Both the position numbers and the translations under genes were made by a program. This document shows, in pieces, positions 55,956 to 64,000 of a DNA stretch of 64,000 bases (within the stretch, counting starts at the first letter, position 1; the number at the start of each line of letters is the position of its first letter). The notes under the pieces are model-generated. The model worked only from the letters and a program-made list of their open reading frames with translations, made no database searches and had not been told where the DNA came from. Origin of the DNA: Stappia sp. 28M-7 (GTDB taxonomy: Bacteria > Pseudomonadota > Alphaproteobacteria > Rhizobiales > Stappiaceae); contig NZ_JACMIA010000001.1 in assembly GCF_014252955.1 (NCBI RefSeq), forward strand, positions 372,001-436,000, in the 5' to 3' direction.

Positions 55956-57499
55956 GCGGCCTCTCCCAGCGACAGCAGGGCGGCTTCGCTCGCGGCCGTC
56001 ACGACTTCGCGGCTGGTGACGAGGTGAGCTGCGACCTGCAGATCGGGCGCCATGTAGCGGTCGGCCTCCAGCGGCGCCACATGCTGGCGCAGCCGGGCGA
56101 CGGCGGCGGCCAGCGGCGCGCTGGTGGCGAGCGGGGCACGATGCTCGATGCCTTCGGCCGCGCACAGCATCTCGACACCGAGAATGACGGCGAGATTGGC
56201 GTTCATCCGCTCCAGCCGCCGGGCGCCATGGGCGGCCATGGAGACATGGTCTTCCTGGTTGGCGCTGGTCGGAGTGGAATCGATGGAACAGGGATGGGCA
56301 AGGTGCTTGTTCTCGCTCATCAAGGCTGCCGTCGTTACCTCGGCGATCATCATGCCGGAGTTGAGGCCGGGATCGCGGGCAAGGAAGGGCGGCAGGTCGA
56401 AGGACAGGGTCGGGTCGACCATCAGCGCCACCCGGCGCTGGGCGATGGCGCCAAGCTCGGCAATCGCCAGCGCGATCTGGTCGGCGGCGAAGGCGACCGG
56501 CTCGGCGTGGAAATTGCCGCCCGAGACGATGCGTCCCTCGTCGATCAGCACAAGCGGGTTGTCGGTTGCCGCATTCGCCTCGATCTCCAGCGTGCGGCCG
56601 GCCATGCGCAGCAGGTCGACGCAGGCGCCGGCCACCTGCGGCTGGCAGCGGATGCAATAGGGGTCCTGCACGCGGCTGTCGCCGGTGCGGTGGCTTTCGC
56701 GGATCTGCGATCCTTCCATCAGGGCACGCATGGCGGCCGCGACCTCGATCTGGCCGCGATGGCCGCGAAGCGCGTGGATCTCCGGCAGCAGCGGGGCGGT
56801 CGAGCCCATGATCGCATCGGTGGACAGGCTCGCGGTGAGCACGGTGGCTTCCGCCAGCCGCCATGCGGTGAACAGGCCAGCAAGCGCGCAGGCGGTGGAG
56901 AACTGGGTGCCGTTGATGAGGCCGAGACCCTCCTTCGGGCCGAGCACGACCGGCGTGAGCCCCGCTTTTTCCAGCGCGGCGCGGCCGGGCATGCGGGTGC
57001 CCTCGTAGTCCGCCTCGCCCTCGCCGATCAGCACGGCGGTCATGTGGGCGAGCGGGGCAAGGTCGCCCGAGGCGCCGACCGACCCTTGCGAGGGAACGCA
57101 AGGGGTGATGCCGGCGGCAAGGCAGTCCTCGATCAGCTTCAATACCTCGAAGCGTACGCCCGAGGCGCCGCGCCCGAGCGACAGCAGTTTCAGCACCATC
57201 ATCAGCCGCGTCGTCGCGCCGTCGAGCAACTCGCCGACGCCGCAGCAATGGGACAGGATCAGGTTGCGCTGGAGCGTCGCCGTGTCGGCTCCCGCGATCT
57301 TGACGCTGGCGAGCTTGCCGAAGCCGGTGTTGACGCCGTAGACGGCTTCCTCGCCCATGGCGGCCGCGGCGACCCGCTCGGCCGCGCGCTCGATGTCGGC
57401 TTGTGCGCTGCGGTCGATGCGCGCGGGCAGGCTCTCGCGGTGGATGCGTTCGAGCTGGGCCAGCGTGACGCTGCCCGGCGTAAGGGTCATGACGCTCAT
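55952..57499 (-). CDS. hutH: Histidine ammonia-lyase
   Basis: 515 residues. Deaminates histidine to urocanate. The self-formed MIO cofactor triad Ala-Ser-Gly is seen in [15 protein letters not shown] (near residue 145). [13 protein letters not shown] near residue 53 carries the catalytic tyrosine; [11 protein letters not shown] and [15 protein letters not shown] are conserved. The start at 57499 overlaps hutI by four bases; a second ATG nine bases later is possible. Confidence 0.98.
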   Translation of the reverse strand: MSVMTLTPGSVTLAQLERIHRESLPARIDRSAQADIERAAERVAAAAMGEEAVYGVNTGFGKLASVKIAGADTATLQRNLILSHCCGVGELLDGATTRLMMVLKLLSLGRGASGVRFEVLKLIEDCLAAGITPCVPSQGSVGASGDLAPLAHMTAVLIGEGEADYEGTRMPGRAALEKAGLTPVVLGPKEGLGLINGTQFSTACALAGLFTAWRLAEATVLTASLSTDAIMGSTAPLLPEIHALRGHRGQIEVAAAMRALMEGSQIRESHRTGDSRVQDPYCIRCQPQVAGACVDLLRMAGRTLEIEANAATDNPLVLIDEGRIVSGGNFHAEPVAFAADQIALAIAELGAIAQRRVALMVDPTLSFDLPPFLARDPGLNSGMMIAEVTTAALMSENKHLAHPCSIDSTPTSANQEDHVSMAAHGARRLERMNANLAVILGVEMLCAAEGIEHRAPLATSAPLAAAVARLRQHVAPLEADRYMAPDLQVAAHLVTSREVVTAASEAALLSLGEAA

Positions 57500-58731
57500 T
57501 GTGCGCCTCCGAAGATGCGTTCGTGCAGCGGGTTGAAGCCGATGCGATAGGTCAGCTCGGCCGGTTCCGCGACGTTCCAGACGGCGAGGTCGGCGCGCTT
57601 GCCGGCCTCGATGGTGCCGATCTCGCCGGCAAGGCCGAGCGCCCGTGCCGCCTCGCAGGTCGCACCGGCAAGGCACTCTTCCGGCGTAAGGCGGAACAGG
57701 GTCGCGCCCATGTTCATGGCGAGCAGCAGCGAGGTCAGCGGCGAGGAGCCGGGATTGCAGTCGGTGGCAAGGGCGATCGGCACGCGGGCTGCGCGCAGCG
57801 CTGCAACGGGAGGCGCCTGCGTCTCCCGCAAGGTGTAGAAGGCGCCGGGCAGAAGCACGGCGACCGTGCCGGAGGCCGCCATCGTATCCACACCGTCCTG
57901 GCCGAGATATTCGAGGTGATCGGCGGACAGCGCACCGTATTGCGCGGCAAGCTTCGCCCCGCCGAGATCCGACAGCTGTTCGGCATGCAGCTTGATCGGC
58001 AGGCCGAGAGCCTTTGCCCGCTCGAAGACCTGTGCCATCTCGGCCGGGGAAAAGGCGATGCCCTCGCAGAACCCGTCGACGGCATCGACCAGGCCGGCCG
58101 CATGCGCCGCCTCGAGGCCCGGCAGCACCACCTCGTCGAGATAGGCCTGCGAGCGGCCCTTGTATTCGACCGGCACCGCATGCGCGGCAAGCCAGGACGT
58201 GACGACGCGCACGCCGCGTTCCCGTCCGAGACGGCGTGCGGCTGCAAGCATGCGGATTTCGTCGGCGATGGTCAGGCCGTAGCCCGACTTGATCTCGATG
58301 GTGGTGACGCCTTCGCCGATCAGCGTATCGAGCCGGGGCAGGGCGGAGGCGACCAGGTCGTCCTCGCTCGCAGCCCGCGTCGCCGCGACGGTGGAGACGA
58401 TGCCGCCGCCTGCGCGGGCGATCTCCTCATAGCTCGCCCCTTCGAGGCGCAGCTCGAACTCGCGGGCCCGGTTGCCGCCATGGACGATATGGGTGTGGCA
58501 GTCGACGAGGCCGGGAGTGACGAGGCGCCCGCCCAGGGACCGGGATGGCCAGGATGCGTAATCCGCCGGCAGGTCGGCGGCGCTGCCGCACCAGGCGATG
58601 CGGCCATCGGTGCCGATTGCGAGCGCGCCGTTTTCGACGAGACCATAGGGGGCGGTGCCCGCGACCATGGTCGCAAGACGCAATGCGGTCAGGACCTCGC
58701 CGACGGCGGATCCGGTCGCAGTTTCTGGCAT
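57496..58731 (-). CDS. hutI: Imidazolonepropionase
   Basis: 411 residues from the ATG at 58731, which has a strong GGAGGGG five bases upstream. Amidohydrolase barrel with the metal motif [20 protein letters not shown], plus [20 protein letters not shown] and [20 protein letters not shown]. Opens imidazolonepropionate to formiminoglutamate. First gene of the leftward hut operon, 113 bases from the divergent hutF. Confidence 0.98.
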   Translation of the reverse strand: MPETATGSAVGEVLTALRLATMVAGTAPYGLVENGALAIGTDGRIAWCGSAADLPADYASWPSRSLGGRLVTPGLVDCHTHIVHGGNRAREFELRLEGASYEEIARAGGGIVSTVAATRAASEDDLVASALPRLDTLIGEGVTTIEIKSGYGLTIADEIRMLAAARRLGRERGVRVVTSWLAAHAVPVEYKGRSQAYLDEVVLPGLEAAHAAGLVDAVDGFCEGIAFSPAEMAQVFERAKALGLPIKLHAEQLSDLGGAKLAAQYGALSADHLEYLGQDGVDTMAASGTVAVLLPGAFYTLRETQAPPVAALRAARVPIALATDCNPGSSPLTSLLLAMNMGATLFRLTPEECLAGATCEAARALGLAGEIGTIEAGKRADLAVWNVAEPAELTYRIGFNPLHERIFGGAQ

Positions 58732-58800
58732 GACCCCTCCCAGGGTTTCCGGTCGGCAGGCCCTTCCGGAGTGCTGCAATATGTGTTTGTTTAATTACGA

Positions 58801-58814
58801 TATGTATGTACATA
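58801..58814. promoter_or_regulatory. HutC operator between hutI and hutF
   Basis: TATGTA-TG-TACATA is a perfect palindrome whose core TGTA-N2-TACA (58803-58812) matches the half-site reported for HutC. It lies 31 bases before hutF and 70 before hutI, placed to repress both. Confidence 0.75.
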
Positions 58815-58844
58815 ATTGTCAATCGCAAAAATGAGGCGGACAGG

Positions 58845-60218
58845 ATGCGGATCTGGGCGGAGACGGCCTTGCTGGCCACGGGATGGGCGCGCGACGTGGT
58901 GGTGGACATCGCCGCGGACGGGCGGGTCGGCGAGGTTCGGCAAGCAGTTGCCCGGGCCGACGCGGCCGCGGAACGCACCGTCGGGATCCTGCTGCCGGCG
59001 CCGGCCAACCTGCACAGCCACGCCTTTCAGCGGGCGATGGCGGGCCTGAGCGAATTCCGCGGCACCGCCGAGCACGACACCTTTTGGACCTGGCGCGAGA
59101 TCATGTACCGCTTCCTCGGCGCCTTCACGCCAGAGACGGTGGAGGCCGTGGCGGCCTTCGTGCAGATGGAGATGCTGGAGGCCGGCTATGCCGCCTCTGC
59201 CGAGTTCCATTACGTCCACAATCAGGCCGACGGCACGCCCTATGACGACCGGGCGGAGCTCTCCCGCCGCATCGCGGCTGCCTCGCAGACCTCGGGCATC
59301 GGCCTGACGCTGCTGCCGGTCTACTACACGACCGGCGGGCTCGACCGCCGTCCGTTGGCGGGCGGCCAGCGCCGCTTCGGCTCCGATCTCGAGGGTTTCG
59401 CGCGGATCGTCGAGGGGGCCGGGCAGGCGGTGGCGGAGCTTCCCGCCGATGCGCGGCTCGGCATCGCGCCGCATTCGTTGCGCGCGGTGCCGGCAGAGGA
59501 CCTTGCGAAGGTCGCCGCGATGCGTCCCGCCGATCCGCTGCACATGCATATTGCCGAGCAGACCGGCGAAGTGGAGGAGGTGCTGGCCGCCCATGGCCGC
59601 CGTCCGGTCGAATGGCTGTTCGACAATCACGCGGTCAATGAGCGCTGGTGCCTGATCCACTGCACCCATCTGACGGACGGCGAGCGCAAGGCGATCGCGA
59701 CGAGCGGCGCGGTGGCCGGCCTCTGCCCGATCACCGAATCGAGCCTCGGCGACGGGATCTTCGACGGCGCGCGCTATCTCGCCGATGGCGGCACGCTGGG
59801 CGTCGGCTCGGATTCCAACATCCGCATTGCCCTGTCGGAGGAACTGCGCACGCTGGAATATTCCCAGCGCCTGCGCGACCGGCACCGGGCGGTGCTGGCG
59901 ACGAGCGACCGGTCCTGCGGCCGCAGGCTCTACGACGAGGCGCTCAAGGGCGGGACACGGGCGCTCGGCCGCGACAGTGGAGCGATCCGCACGGGCGCGT
60001 GGGCGGATCTCGTTGCCCTCGATGCGGCCTCGCTGCATCTGGAAGGGCTTGCCGGCGATACCCTGCTCGATGCATGGATCTTCGCCGGCGACGACCGGCT
60101 GGTGCGTGACGTATGGGCGGCGGGGCGCCATATGGTGCGCGATGGCAGCCATGTCGACCGTGCGCGGATCGAGGCCGGCTACCGCAATGCGATGCAGACC
60201 CTGAAGCGGAGCATGTGA
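58845..60218 (+). CDS. hutF: Formimidoylglutamate deiminase
   Basis: 457 residues from the ATG at 58845. The frame is open upstream to 58806, but that would start inside the operator. Amidohydrolase with metal ligands in PANLHSHAFQRAMAGLSE, ADPLHMHIAEQTGEVEEV, and CPITESSLGDGIFD followed by VGSDSNIRIALSEELRTLEY. Deiminates formimidoylglutamate to N-formylglutamate and ammonia, supplying HutG; this makes the five-step pathway. It overlaps hutC by one base. Confidence 0.96.
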   Translation: MRIWAETALLATGWARDVVVDIAADGRVGEVRQAVARADAAAERTVGILLPAPANLHSHAFQRAMAGLSEFRGTAEHDTFWTWREIMYRFLGAFTPETVEAVAAFVQMEMLEAGYAASAEFHYVHNQADGTPYDDRAELSRRIAAASQTSGIGLTLLPVYYTTGGLDRRPLAGGQRRFGSDLEGFARIVEGAGQAVAELPADARLGIAPHSLRAVPAEDLAKVAAMRPADPLHMHIAEQTGEVEEVLAAHGRRPVEWLFDNHAVNERWCLIHCTHLTDGERKAIATSGAVAGLCPITESSLGDGIFDGARYLADGGTLGVGSDSNIRIALSEELRTLEYSQRLRDRHRAVLATSDRSCGRRLYDEALKGGTRALGRDSGAIRTGAWADLVALDAASLHLEGLAGDTLLDAWIFAGDDRLVRDVWAAGRHMVRDGSHVDRARIEAGYRNAMQTLKRSM

Positions 60219-60964
60219 TGTCACGACCCGTCGTGCCTGCGAAGGACGGCGATCCGGTGCCGGCCGGCATCCGGGTGCCGACATCCTTCCGGGCCATCAA
60301 GGCGGAAATCCTCAAGCGCATCAGCGAGCGGGTCTGGTTGCCCGGCGAACTGATCCCGGGCGAGGAGGATCTGGCGCGCGAGTTCGGCTGCGCCCGCGTT
60401 ACTGTCAACCGGGCGCTGCGGGAGCTTGCGGAGATCGGGCTGGTGGAGCGCAAGCGCCGCGCTGGCACCCGCATCGCCGAGCATCCCTTGCGCGAGGCGC
60501 GGCTGGAAATTCCGGTGGTGCGCAGCGAGGTCGAGGCCAGAGGCGCGCAGTATCGCTTCTCGGTTCTCAGCCGCGAGCGGCTGGAGGCGCCGGAGGCGAT
60601 GCGGGCCCGGCTCGACCTGCCGGCCGGCACGCCGATGCTCCACGTGCGCTGCCTGCATTTCGCCGACAACCGGCCGTGGCAATACGAAGATCGCTGGATC
60701 CACATCGCCGCCGTTCCCGATATCGCCGAAGAGCCGTTCGAGCGCATGAGCCCGAACGAGTGGCTGGTTAAGTTTGCCCCTTTTTCGGAAATGGAGATCG
60801 GCCTCAGTGCCGCCGCCGCCAGCCGCGAGGAAGCGACGCTGCTCGCCCTCGAGCCGGGCGCGCCGGTCTTCGTGTTCGAGCGCACGACATGGCTGATCGA
60901 CCAGCCGATCACCCATGTGCGGATGCTGCATCCCCAGTCCTACCGAATGGTCTCGCGCTTCTGA
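60218..60964 (+). CDS. hutC: Histidine utilisation repressor HutC
   Basis: 248 residues. GntR winged helix at about 20-85 (EDLAREFGCARVTVNRALRE) and a UTRA ligand domain (about 95-240; RCLHFADNRPWQYEDRWIHI, ending PITHVRMLHPQSYRMVSRF). HutC-type repressors are released by urocanate. The TGATG overlap with hutF ties its expression to the operon it controls. The likely operator is at 58801-58814. Confidence 0.94.
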   Translation: MSRPVVPAKDGDPVPAGIRVPTSFRAIKAEILKRISERVWLPGELIPGEEDLAREFGCARVTVNRALRELAEIGLVERKRRAGTRIAEHPLREARLEIPVVRSEVEARGAQYRFSVLSRERLEAPEAMRARLDLPAGTPMLHVRCLHFADNRPWQYEDRWIHIAAVPDIAEEPFERMSPNEWLVKFAPFSEMEIGLSAAAASREEATLLALEPGAPVFVFERTTWLIDQPITHVRMLHPQSYRMVSRF

Positions 60965-61009
60965 TCGCGGCCGCTTAGACGATTGATCGTCCGCCCGTTC
61001 ACGGGCATA

Positions 61010-61030
61010 ATCGTTTACATAATAAACGAT
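61010..61030. promoter_or_regulatory. Inverted repeat upstream of the second TRAP binding protein
   Basis: ATCGTTTA (61010-61017) and TAAACGAT (61023-61030) are perfect 8-bp arms five bases apart, 136 bases before the gene. It is distinct from the HutC core. A MarR or GntR dimer could bind here; the MarR gene at 63535 is a candidate. Confidence 0.5.
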
Positions 61031-61165
61031 CTGGATGCGGTCCGCCGGGAGGAGCCGGGGTGGCCGCGTCCGCATGGGCTTGGCCCGGATCGGCGACAGC
61101 CGGCGGGCAGGGGCGGTCGGCGCAAAGGCGCCGGGACCGTGCAAGGTAACCTGGGAGGACACCGA

Positions 61166-62200
61166 ATGCTTCGACTGAAAACGCTCGCCGTCGCCGCGAC
61201 GGCGCTGGCCTGTGCCGGCATTTCTCCGGCGTTGGCGCAGGATGTGACCCTGCGCGTGCACCACTTCCTGCCGGCTCCCGCGCCGGTCCCCAAGAATTTC
61301 ATCACGCCCTGGGCCGAGAAGGTGATGGCCGAGTCCAACGGCCGCATCAAGGTCGAGGTCTTCCCGGCGATGCAGCTCGGAGGCACGCCGCCCTCGCTCT
61401 ACGATCAGGCGCGCGATGGCGTCGTCGACATCGTCTGGACCCTGCCGGGCTACACGCCGGGCCGCTTCCCGGGTACCGAGGCGTTCGAACTGCCCTTCAT
61501 GGCCGGCAAGGCAGAGCCCACCAGCCAGGCCTTCTGGGACTTCTACGAGAAGTACCTCACCGACGAGTTCAAGGACGTCCATCCGATCGCGGTGCATGTA
61601 CACGGCCCCGGCCTGCTGCACGTCAAGGGCGACGGCGTGACCAAGCTGGAGGACATGAACGGCCTCAAGCTGCGCGGTCCGACCCGCCAGACCAACGCGC
61701 TGCTCGGCGCGCTCGGCGCGACCCCGGTCGGCATGCCGGTCCCGGCCATGCCCGAGGCGCTGTCCAAGGGCGTGATCGACGGAACCGTCGTGCCGTGGGA
61801 AGTGACCACGCCGCTGAAGGTGGCCGAACTCGTCAACAGCCATACCGACTTTGAAGGCTCGCGCGGGCTCTACACGGCGACGTTCGTCTTCGCGATGAAC
61901 AAGGCGAAATACGACAGCCTGCCTGCCGATCTGAAGGCGATCATCGACGCCAACAGCGGCCGCGAAGTGTCCAAGTGGGTCGGCCGCGTCATGGACGAGG
62001 GCGACCTGCCGGGTATCGCTGCCGCCGAGAAGGCCGGCAACACGATCCGCAAGCTGCCGCCGGAAGAGGTGGATCGCTGGAAGGCCGCGGCCGAGCCGGT
62101 CGTTGCTGCCTGGGTCGAGGAAGTGTCCGGCAAGGGCTATGACGGCGCCGCCATGGTCGAGGATGCCCGGGCACTGATCACCAAGTACGCCGGCGAGTAA
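61166..62200 (+). CDS. TRAP transporter substrate-binding protein (DctP family), second copy
   Basis: 344 residues. Sec signal peptide (1-24, PALAQ). DctP features: VTLRVHHFLPAPAPVPKNFI, WAEKVMAESNGRIKVEVFPA, LEDMNGLKLRGPTRQTNALL and the arginine in KLRGPT that usually contacts a ligand carboxylate. A good GGGAGGACACC ribosome site precedes the ATG. No permease genes lie beside it within the window; the hut-linked DctQM is 9 kb away. Ligand probably an organic acid, possibly the substrate of the next-door monooxygenase. Confidence 0.92.
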   Translation: MLRLKTLAVAATALACAGISPALAQDVTLRVHHFLPAPAPVPKNFITPWAEKVMAESNGRIKVEVFPAMQLGGTPPSLYDQARDGVVDIVWTLPGYTPGRFPGTEAFELPFMAGKAEPTSQAFWDFYEKYLTDEFKDVHPIAVHVHGPGLLHVKGDGVTKLEDMNGLKLRGPTRQTNALLGALGATPVGMPVPAMPEALSKGVIDGTVVPWEVTTPLKVAELVNSHTDFEGSRGLYTATFVFAMNKAKYDSLPADLKAIIDANSGREVSKWVGRVMDEGDLPGIAAAEKAGNTIRKLPPEEVDRWKAAAEPVVAAWVEEVSGKGYDGAAMVEDARALITKYAGE

Positions 62201-62206
62201 CCGGCA

Positions 62207-62243
62207 GCCCCGCCGGCCGGGCTGCGGCCGGCGGGGCGTCTTT
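62207..62243 (+). terminator. Terminator after the second TRAP binding protein
   Basis: A 12-bp perfect stem (GCCCCGCCGGCC / GGCCGGCGGGGC, loop of seven) followed by GTCTTT, starting seven bases after the stop. It should reduce but may not abolish read-through to the monooxygenase. Confidence 0.75.
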
Positions 62244-62263
62244 CTGGCGCAAGGATTTCCGTC

Positions 62264-63532
62264 ATGACCGTTCTCGTTGCCGGCGCTGGCATCGCCGGCC
62301 TGACGCTCGCCCTCAGCCTGCATCGGATTGGCGTGCCCGTTCGCGTATTCGAGGCGGTGCGTGAGATCCGCCCGCTCGGCGTCGGCATCAACCTGCAGCC
62401 CCATGCGGTGCGCGAGCTCGATGAACTCGGACTGCTGGACCGCCTGGATGCCATCGGCCTGAGGACGCAGGAAGTCGCCTATTTCTCCAGTCACGGCCAG
62501 CCGATCTGGTCGGAGCCTCGCGGGATGTCCGCCGGCTATGACTGGCCGCAATTCTCCATCCACCGCGGCCGGCTGCAGATGATGCTGCTTGACGCCGTGC
62601 GCGAGCGACTGGGTCCCGATGCGGTCACCTGCGGCGTTTCGGTCGCGGGATGGCGCAACATCGACGGCGGTGTCGAGATCGATCTCGTCGAGCGGGAGAC
62701 CGGCGCTCCGGCCGGCAGCGCGAAGGGCGCTGTCTTCATCGCCGCTGACGGCATTCATTCCACCGCCCGTGCGGGGCTGTATCCGGACGAGGGGCTGCCT
62801 GTGTGGGGCGGCATCGTCATGTGGCGCGGCGTCACCCGCGCGCCGCATTTCCTCACCCGCCGGTCGATGGCGATGACCGGCTGCAAGCCGCGCAAGTTCG
62901 TCTGCTATCCCATCGAGGACATCACGCTCGACGACGGCCGGCCGGGCGCGGTGATCAACTGGATCGCCGACCTCAGGATGCCGGCGGATCACATCTGGCG
63001 GCGCGAGGACTGGAACCGGCCGGGCAATCCCGACGACTTCCTGCCGCGTTTCGACACCTGGCGCTTCGACTGGCTCGACATTCCCGCGCTCATCCGCAAT
63101 GCGGAGCACATCTTCGAATATCCGATGGTCGACCGGGACCCGCTGCCGCGCTGGACCCATGGGGCGATGACGCTGATGGGCGATGCCGCGCACCCGATGT
63201 ATCCGATCGGCTCCAACGGAGCGAGCCAGGCGATCCTCGACGCGCGGGTGCTGACCCGCGAGATCCTGCGTCATGGCGCGGTACCGGCAGCGCTCGCCGC
63301 CTATGAGGAGGAGAGGCGTCCGGCAACGGCCCGCATCGTCCTCGCCAACCGCGCCGACGGGCCCGACAAGGTGCTCGACGTGGTTGAGGAGCGGGCGCCG
63401 GACGGGTTCGGCCGGATCGAGGACGTGCTTTCGCGCGAGGAGCTTCTGGAAACGGCGGCCGGGTACAAGCGGATCGCCGGCTTCGACGTCGAGGCCTTGA
63501 ACCAGCGCCCGCCGATCGTACCGGCTGCGTGA
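62264..63532 (+). CDS. FAD-dependent monooxygenase (aromatic hydroxylase type)
   Basis: 422 residues. Group A flavoprotein hydroxylase: Rossmann start VLVAGAGIAGLTLALSLHRI (GxGxxG), the second FAD/NADPH motif GAVFIAADGIHSTAR (DG motif), and the third FAD motif MTLMGDAAHPMYPIGSNGAS (GD motif). RGRLQMMLLDAVRE is the conserved arginine helix. Similar to proteins annotated flavin-dependent oxidoreductase or PhzS/salicylate hydroxylase-like. It follows the TRAP binding protein by 63 bases and precedes a MarR regulator, suggesting uptake plus hydroxylation of one aromatic or heterocyclic acid. Confidence 0.9.
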   Translation: MTVLVAGAGIAGLTLALSLHRIGVPVRVFEAVREIRPLGVGINLQPHAVRELDELGLLDRLDAIGLRTQEVAYFSSHGQPIWSEPRGMSAGYDWPQFSIHRGRLQMMLLDAVRERLGPDAVTCGVSVAGWRNIDGGVEIDLVERETGAPAGSAKGAVFIAADGIHSTARAGLYPDEGLPVWGGIVMWRGVTRAPHFLTRRSMAMTGCKPRKFVCYPIEDITLDDGRPGAVINWIADLRMPADHIWRREDWNRPGNPDDFLPRFDTWRFDWLDIPALIRNAEHIFEYPMVDRDPLPRWTHGAMTLMGDAAHPMYPIGSNGASQAILDARVLTREILRHGAVPAALAAYEEERRPATARIVLANRADGPDKVLDVVEERAPDGFGRIEDVLSREELLETAAGYKRIAGFDVEALNQRPPIVPAA

Positions 63533-63534
63533 TC

Positions 63535-64000
63535 ATGAGCGCCGGCGCAGGCCAGGGCGAAGGCCCGTCGGGCGCGTCTCTCGACTATGGCCTCCTCAAC
63601 GAGTTGGTCGGCCACCTCCTGCGCCATGCCTTCCTGCGCGGCCATCAGGTCTTTGGCGAGGTCTTCGCCGGCGAGGCCTTGACGCCGCTGCAGTTCATGG
63701 TGCTGGAACTCGTCGACCGCAATCCGGGCATCACCCATCGCGATGTCGCCGCCGCCATGTCCAGCGCGCCCTCGGTGCTGACGACGGCGCTCAAGCCGCT
63801 GGTGACCGCCCGGTTGCTGGAACAGGTCCGCGTCGCGCGGGACGGGCGCCGCGTCGCCTATCGCCTGAGCCGCGAGGGGCGGGAGCGGTTCCGCGCCGTG
63901 CGGCCGCGCATCGCCGACGCCGAGCGTCGGTTGCTTGGAGATCTGGATGCGGCCGAGGCCGAGGCCCTGCGAGGTTTTTTGCGCCGGATTACCGGGCGTT
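63535..64000 (+). CDS. MarR-family regulator, cut by the window end
   Basis: 155 residues up to the window edge; the stop is not seen but should be close. Winged helix: LTPLQFMVLELVDRNPGITH, RDVAAAMSSAPSVLTTALKP and the wing LLEQVRVARDGRRVAYRLSR. It starts two bases after the monooxygenase stop, so it is probably cotranscribed. MarR proteins beside hydroxylases usually sense aromatic substrates. The inverted repeat at 61010-61030 is a possible target. Confidence 0.88.
   Translation, partial: MSAGAGQGEGPSGASLDYGLLNELVGHLLRHAFLRGHQVFGEVFAGEALTPLQFMVLELVDRNPGITHRDVAAAMSSAPSVLTTALKPLVTARLLEQVRVARDGRRVAYRLSREGRERFRAVRPRIADAERRLLGDLDAAEAEALRGFLRRITGR

Overview
The window is GC-rich DNA (roughly two-thirds G+C by eye) from an alphaproteobacterium, most likely a member of the Hyphomicrobiales/Rhizobiales such as a Stappia/Labrenzia relative. 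The evidence is the order rplU-rpmA-GNAT-GNAT, an L21 protein with the alphaproteobacterial C-terminal extension, an IalB protein, a SapC protein, and a hut locus that uses HutF and HutG. The genus is an inference. No rRNA, CRISPR array, transposase or prophage was seen.

Layout. 0-2.6 kb: ribosomal genes rplU-rpmA (minus) followed by two GNAT acetyltransferases, then tRNA-Ser(CGA). 2.6-3.0 kb: decayed DNA with a LysR-type regulator fragment and a tRNA 3'-end-like repeat. 3.2-5.6 kb: an EamA exporter divergent from a MocR-type regulator. 6.0-8.4 kb: MHYT-PAS-GGDEF-EAL protein. 8.5-12.2 kb: Old Yellow Enzyme, a secreted protein, and a SoxR-linked flavin reductase/monooxygenase pair. 12.2-19.6 kb: acyl-CoA carboxylase (two subunits) divergent from enoyl-CoA hydratase, acyl-CoA dehydrogenase, quinone oxidoreductase and TetR. 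This looks like a branched-chain or terpenoid acyl-CoA catabolic module under one shared palindromic operator. 19.6-22 kb: LysE exporter and a dicarboxylate/amino-acid symporter. 22-27.2 kb: TetR-MFP-RND efflux operon. 27.3-30.6 kb: an ammonium transporter fused to PAS-GGDEF-EAL.

30.9-49.2 kb looks like a cell-surface region. It holds IalB, SapC, a two-gene unit with a DUF6916-like protein, a GNAT enzyme, three tandem phage-tail-collar (Mdp-like) proteins, and a giant 4,463-residue inverse autotransporter with a beta-helical repeat passenger. 49.5-50 kb: ureidoglycolate lyase.

50-61 kb: a complete histidine utilisation locus. hutIHGU run on the minus strand with a TRAP transporter (dctP-dctQ-dctM) directly behind them, and hutF-hutC run divergently. 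A TGTA-TG-TACA operator lies between the two arms. The five enzymes convert histidine to glutamate, formate and two ammonia, and the TRAP system is a candidate importer for histidine or urocanate. 61-64 kb: a second TRAP binding protein, a flavin monooxygenase and a MarR regulator cut by the window end.

The observations I consider most worth following are the Amt-GGDEF-EAL fusion, the collar-trio/giant adhesin surface region, and the 38-bp dyad that carries two overlapping divergent promoters in front of the acyl-CoA module.
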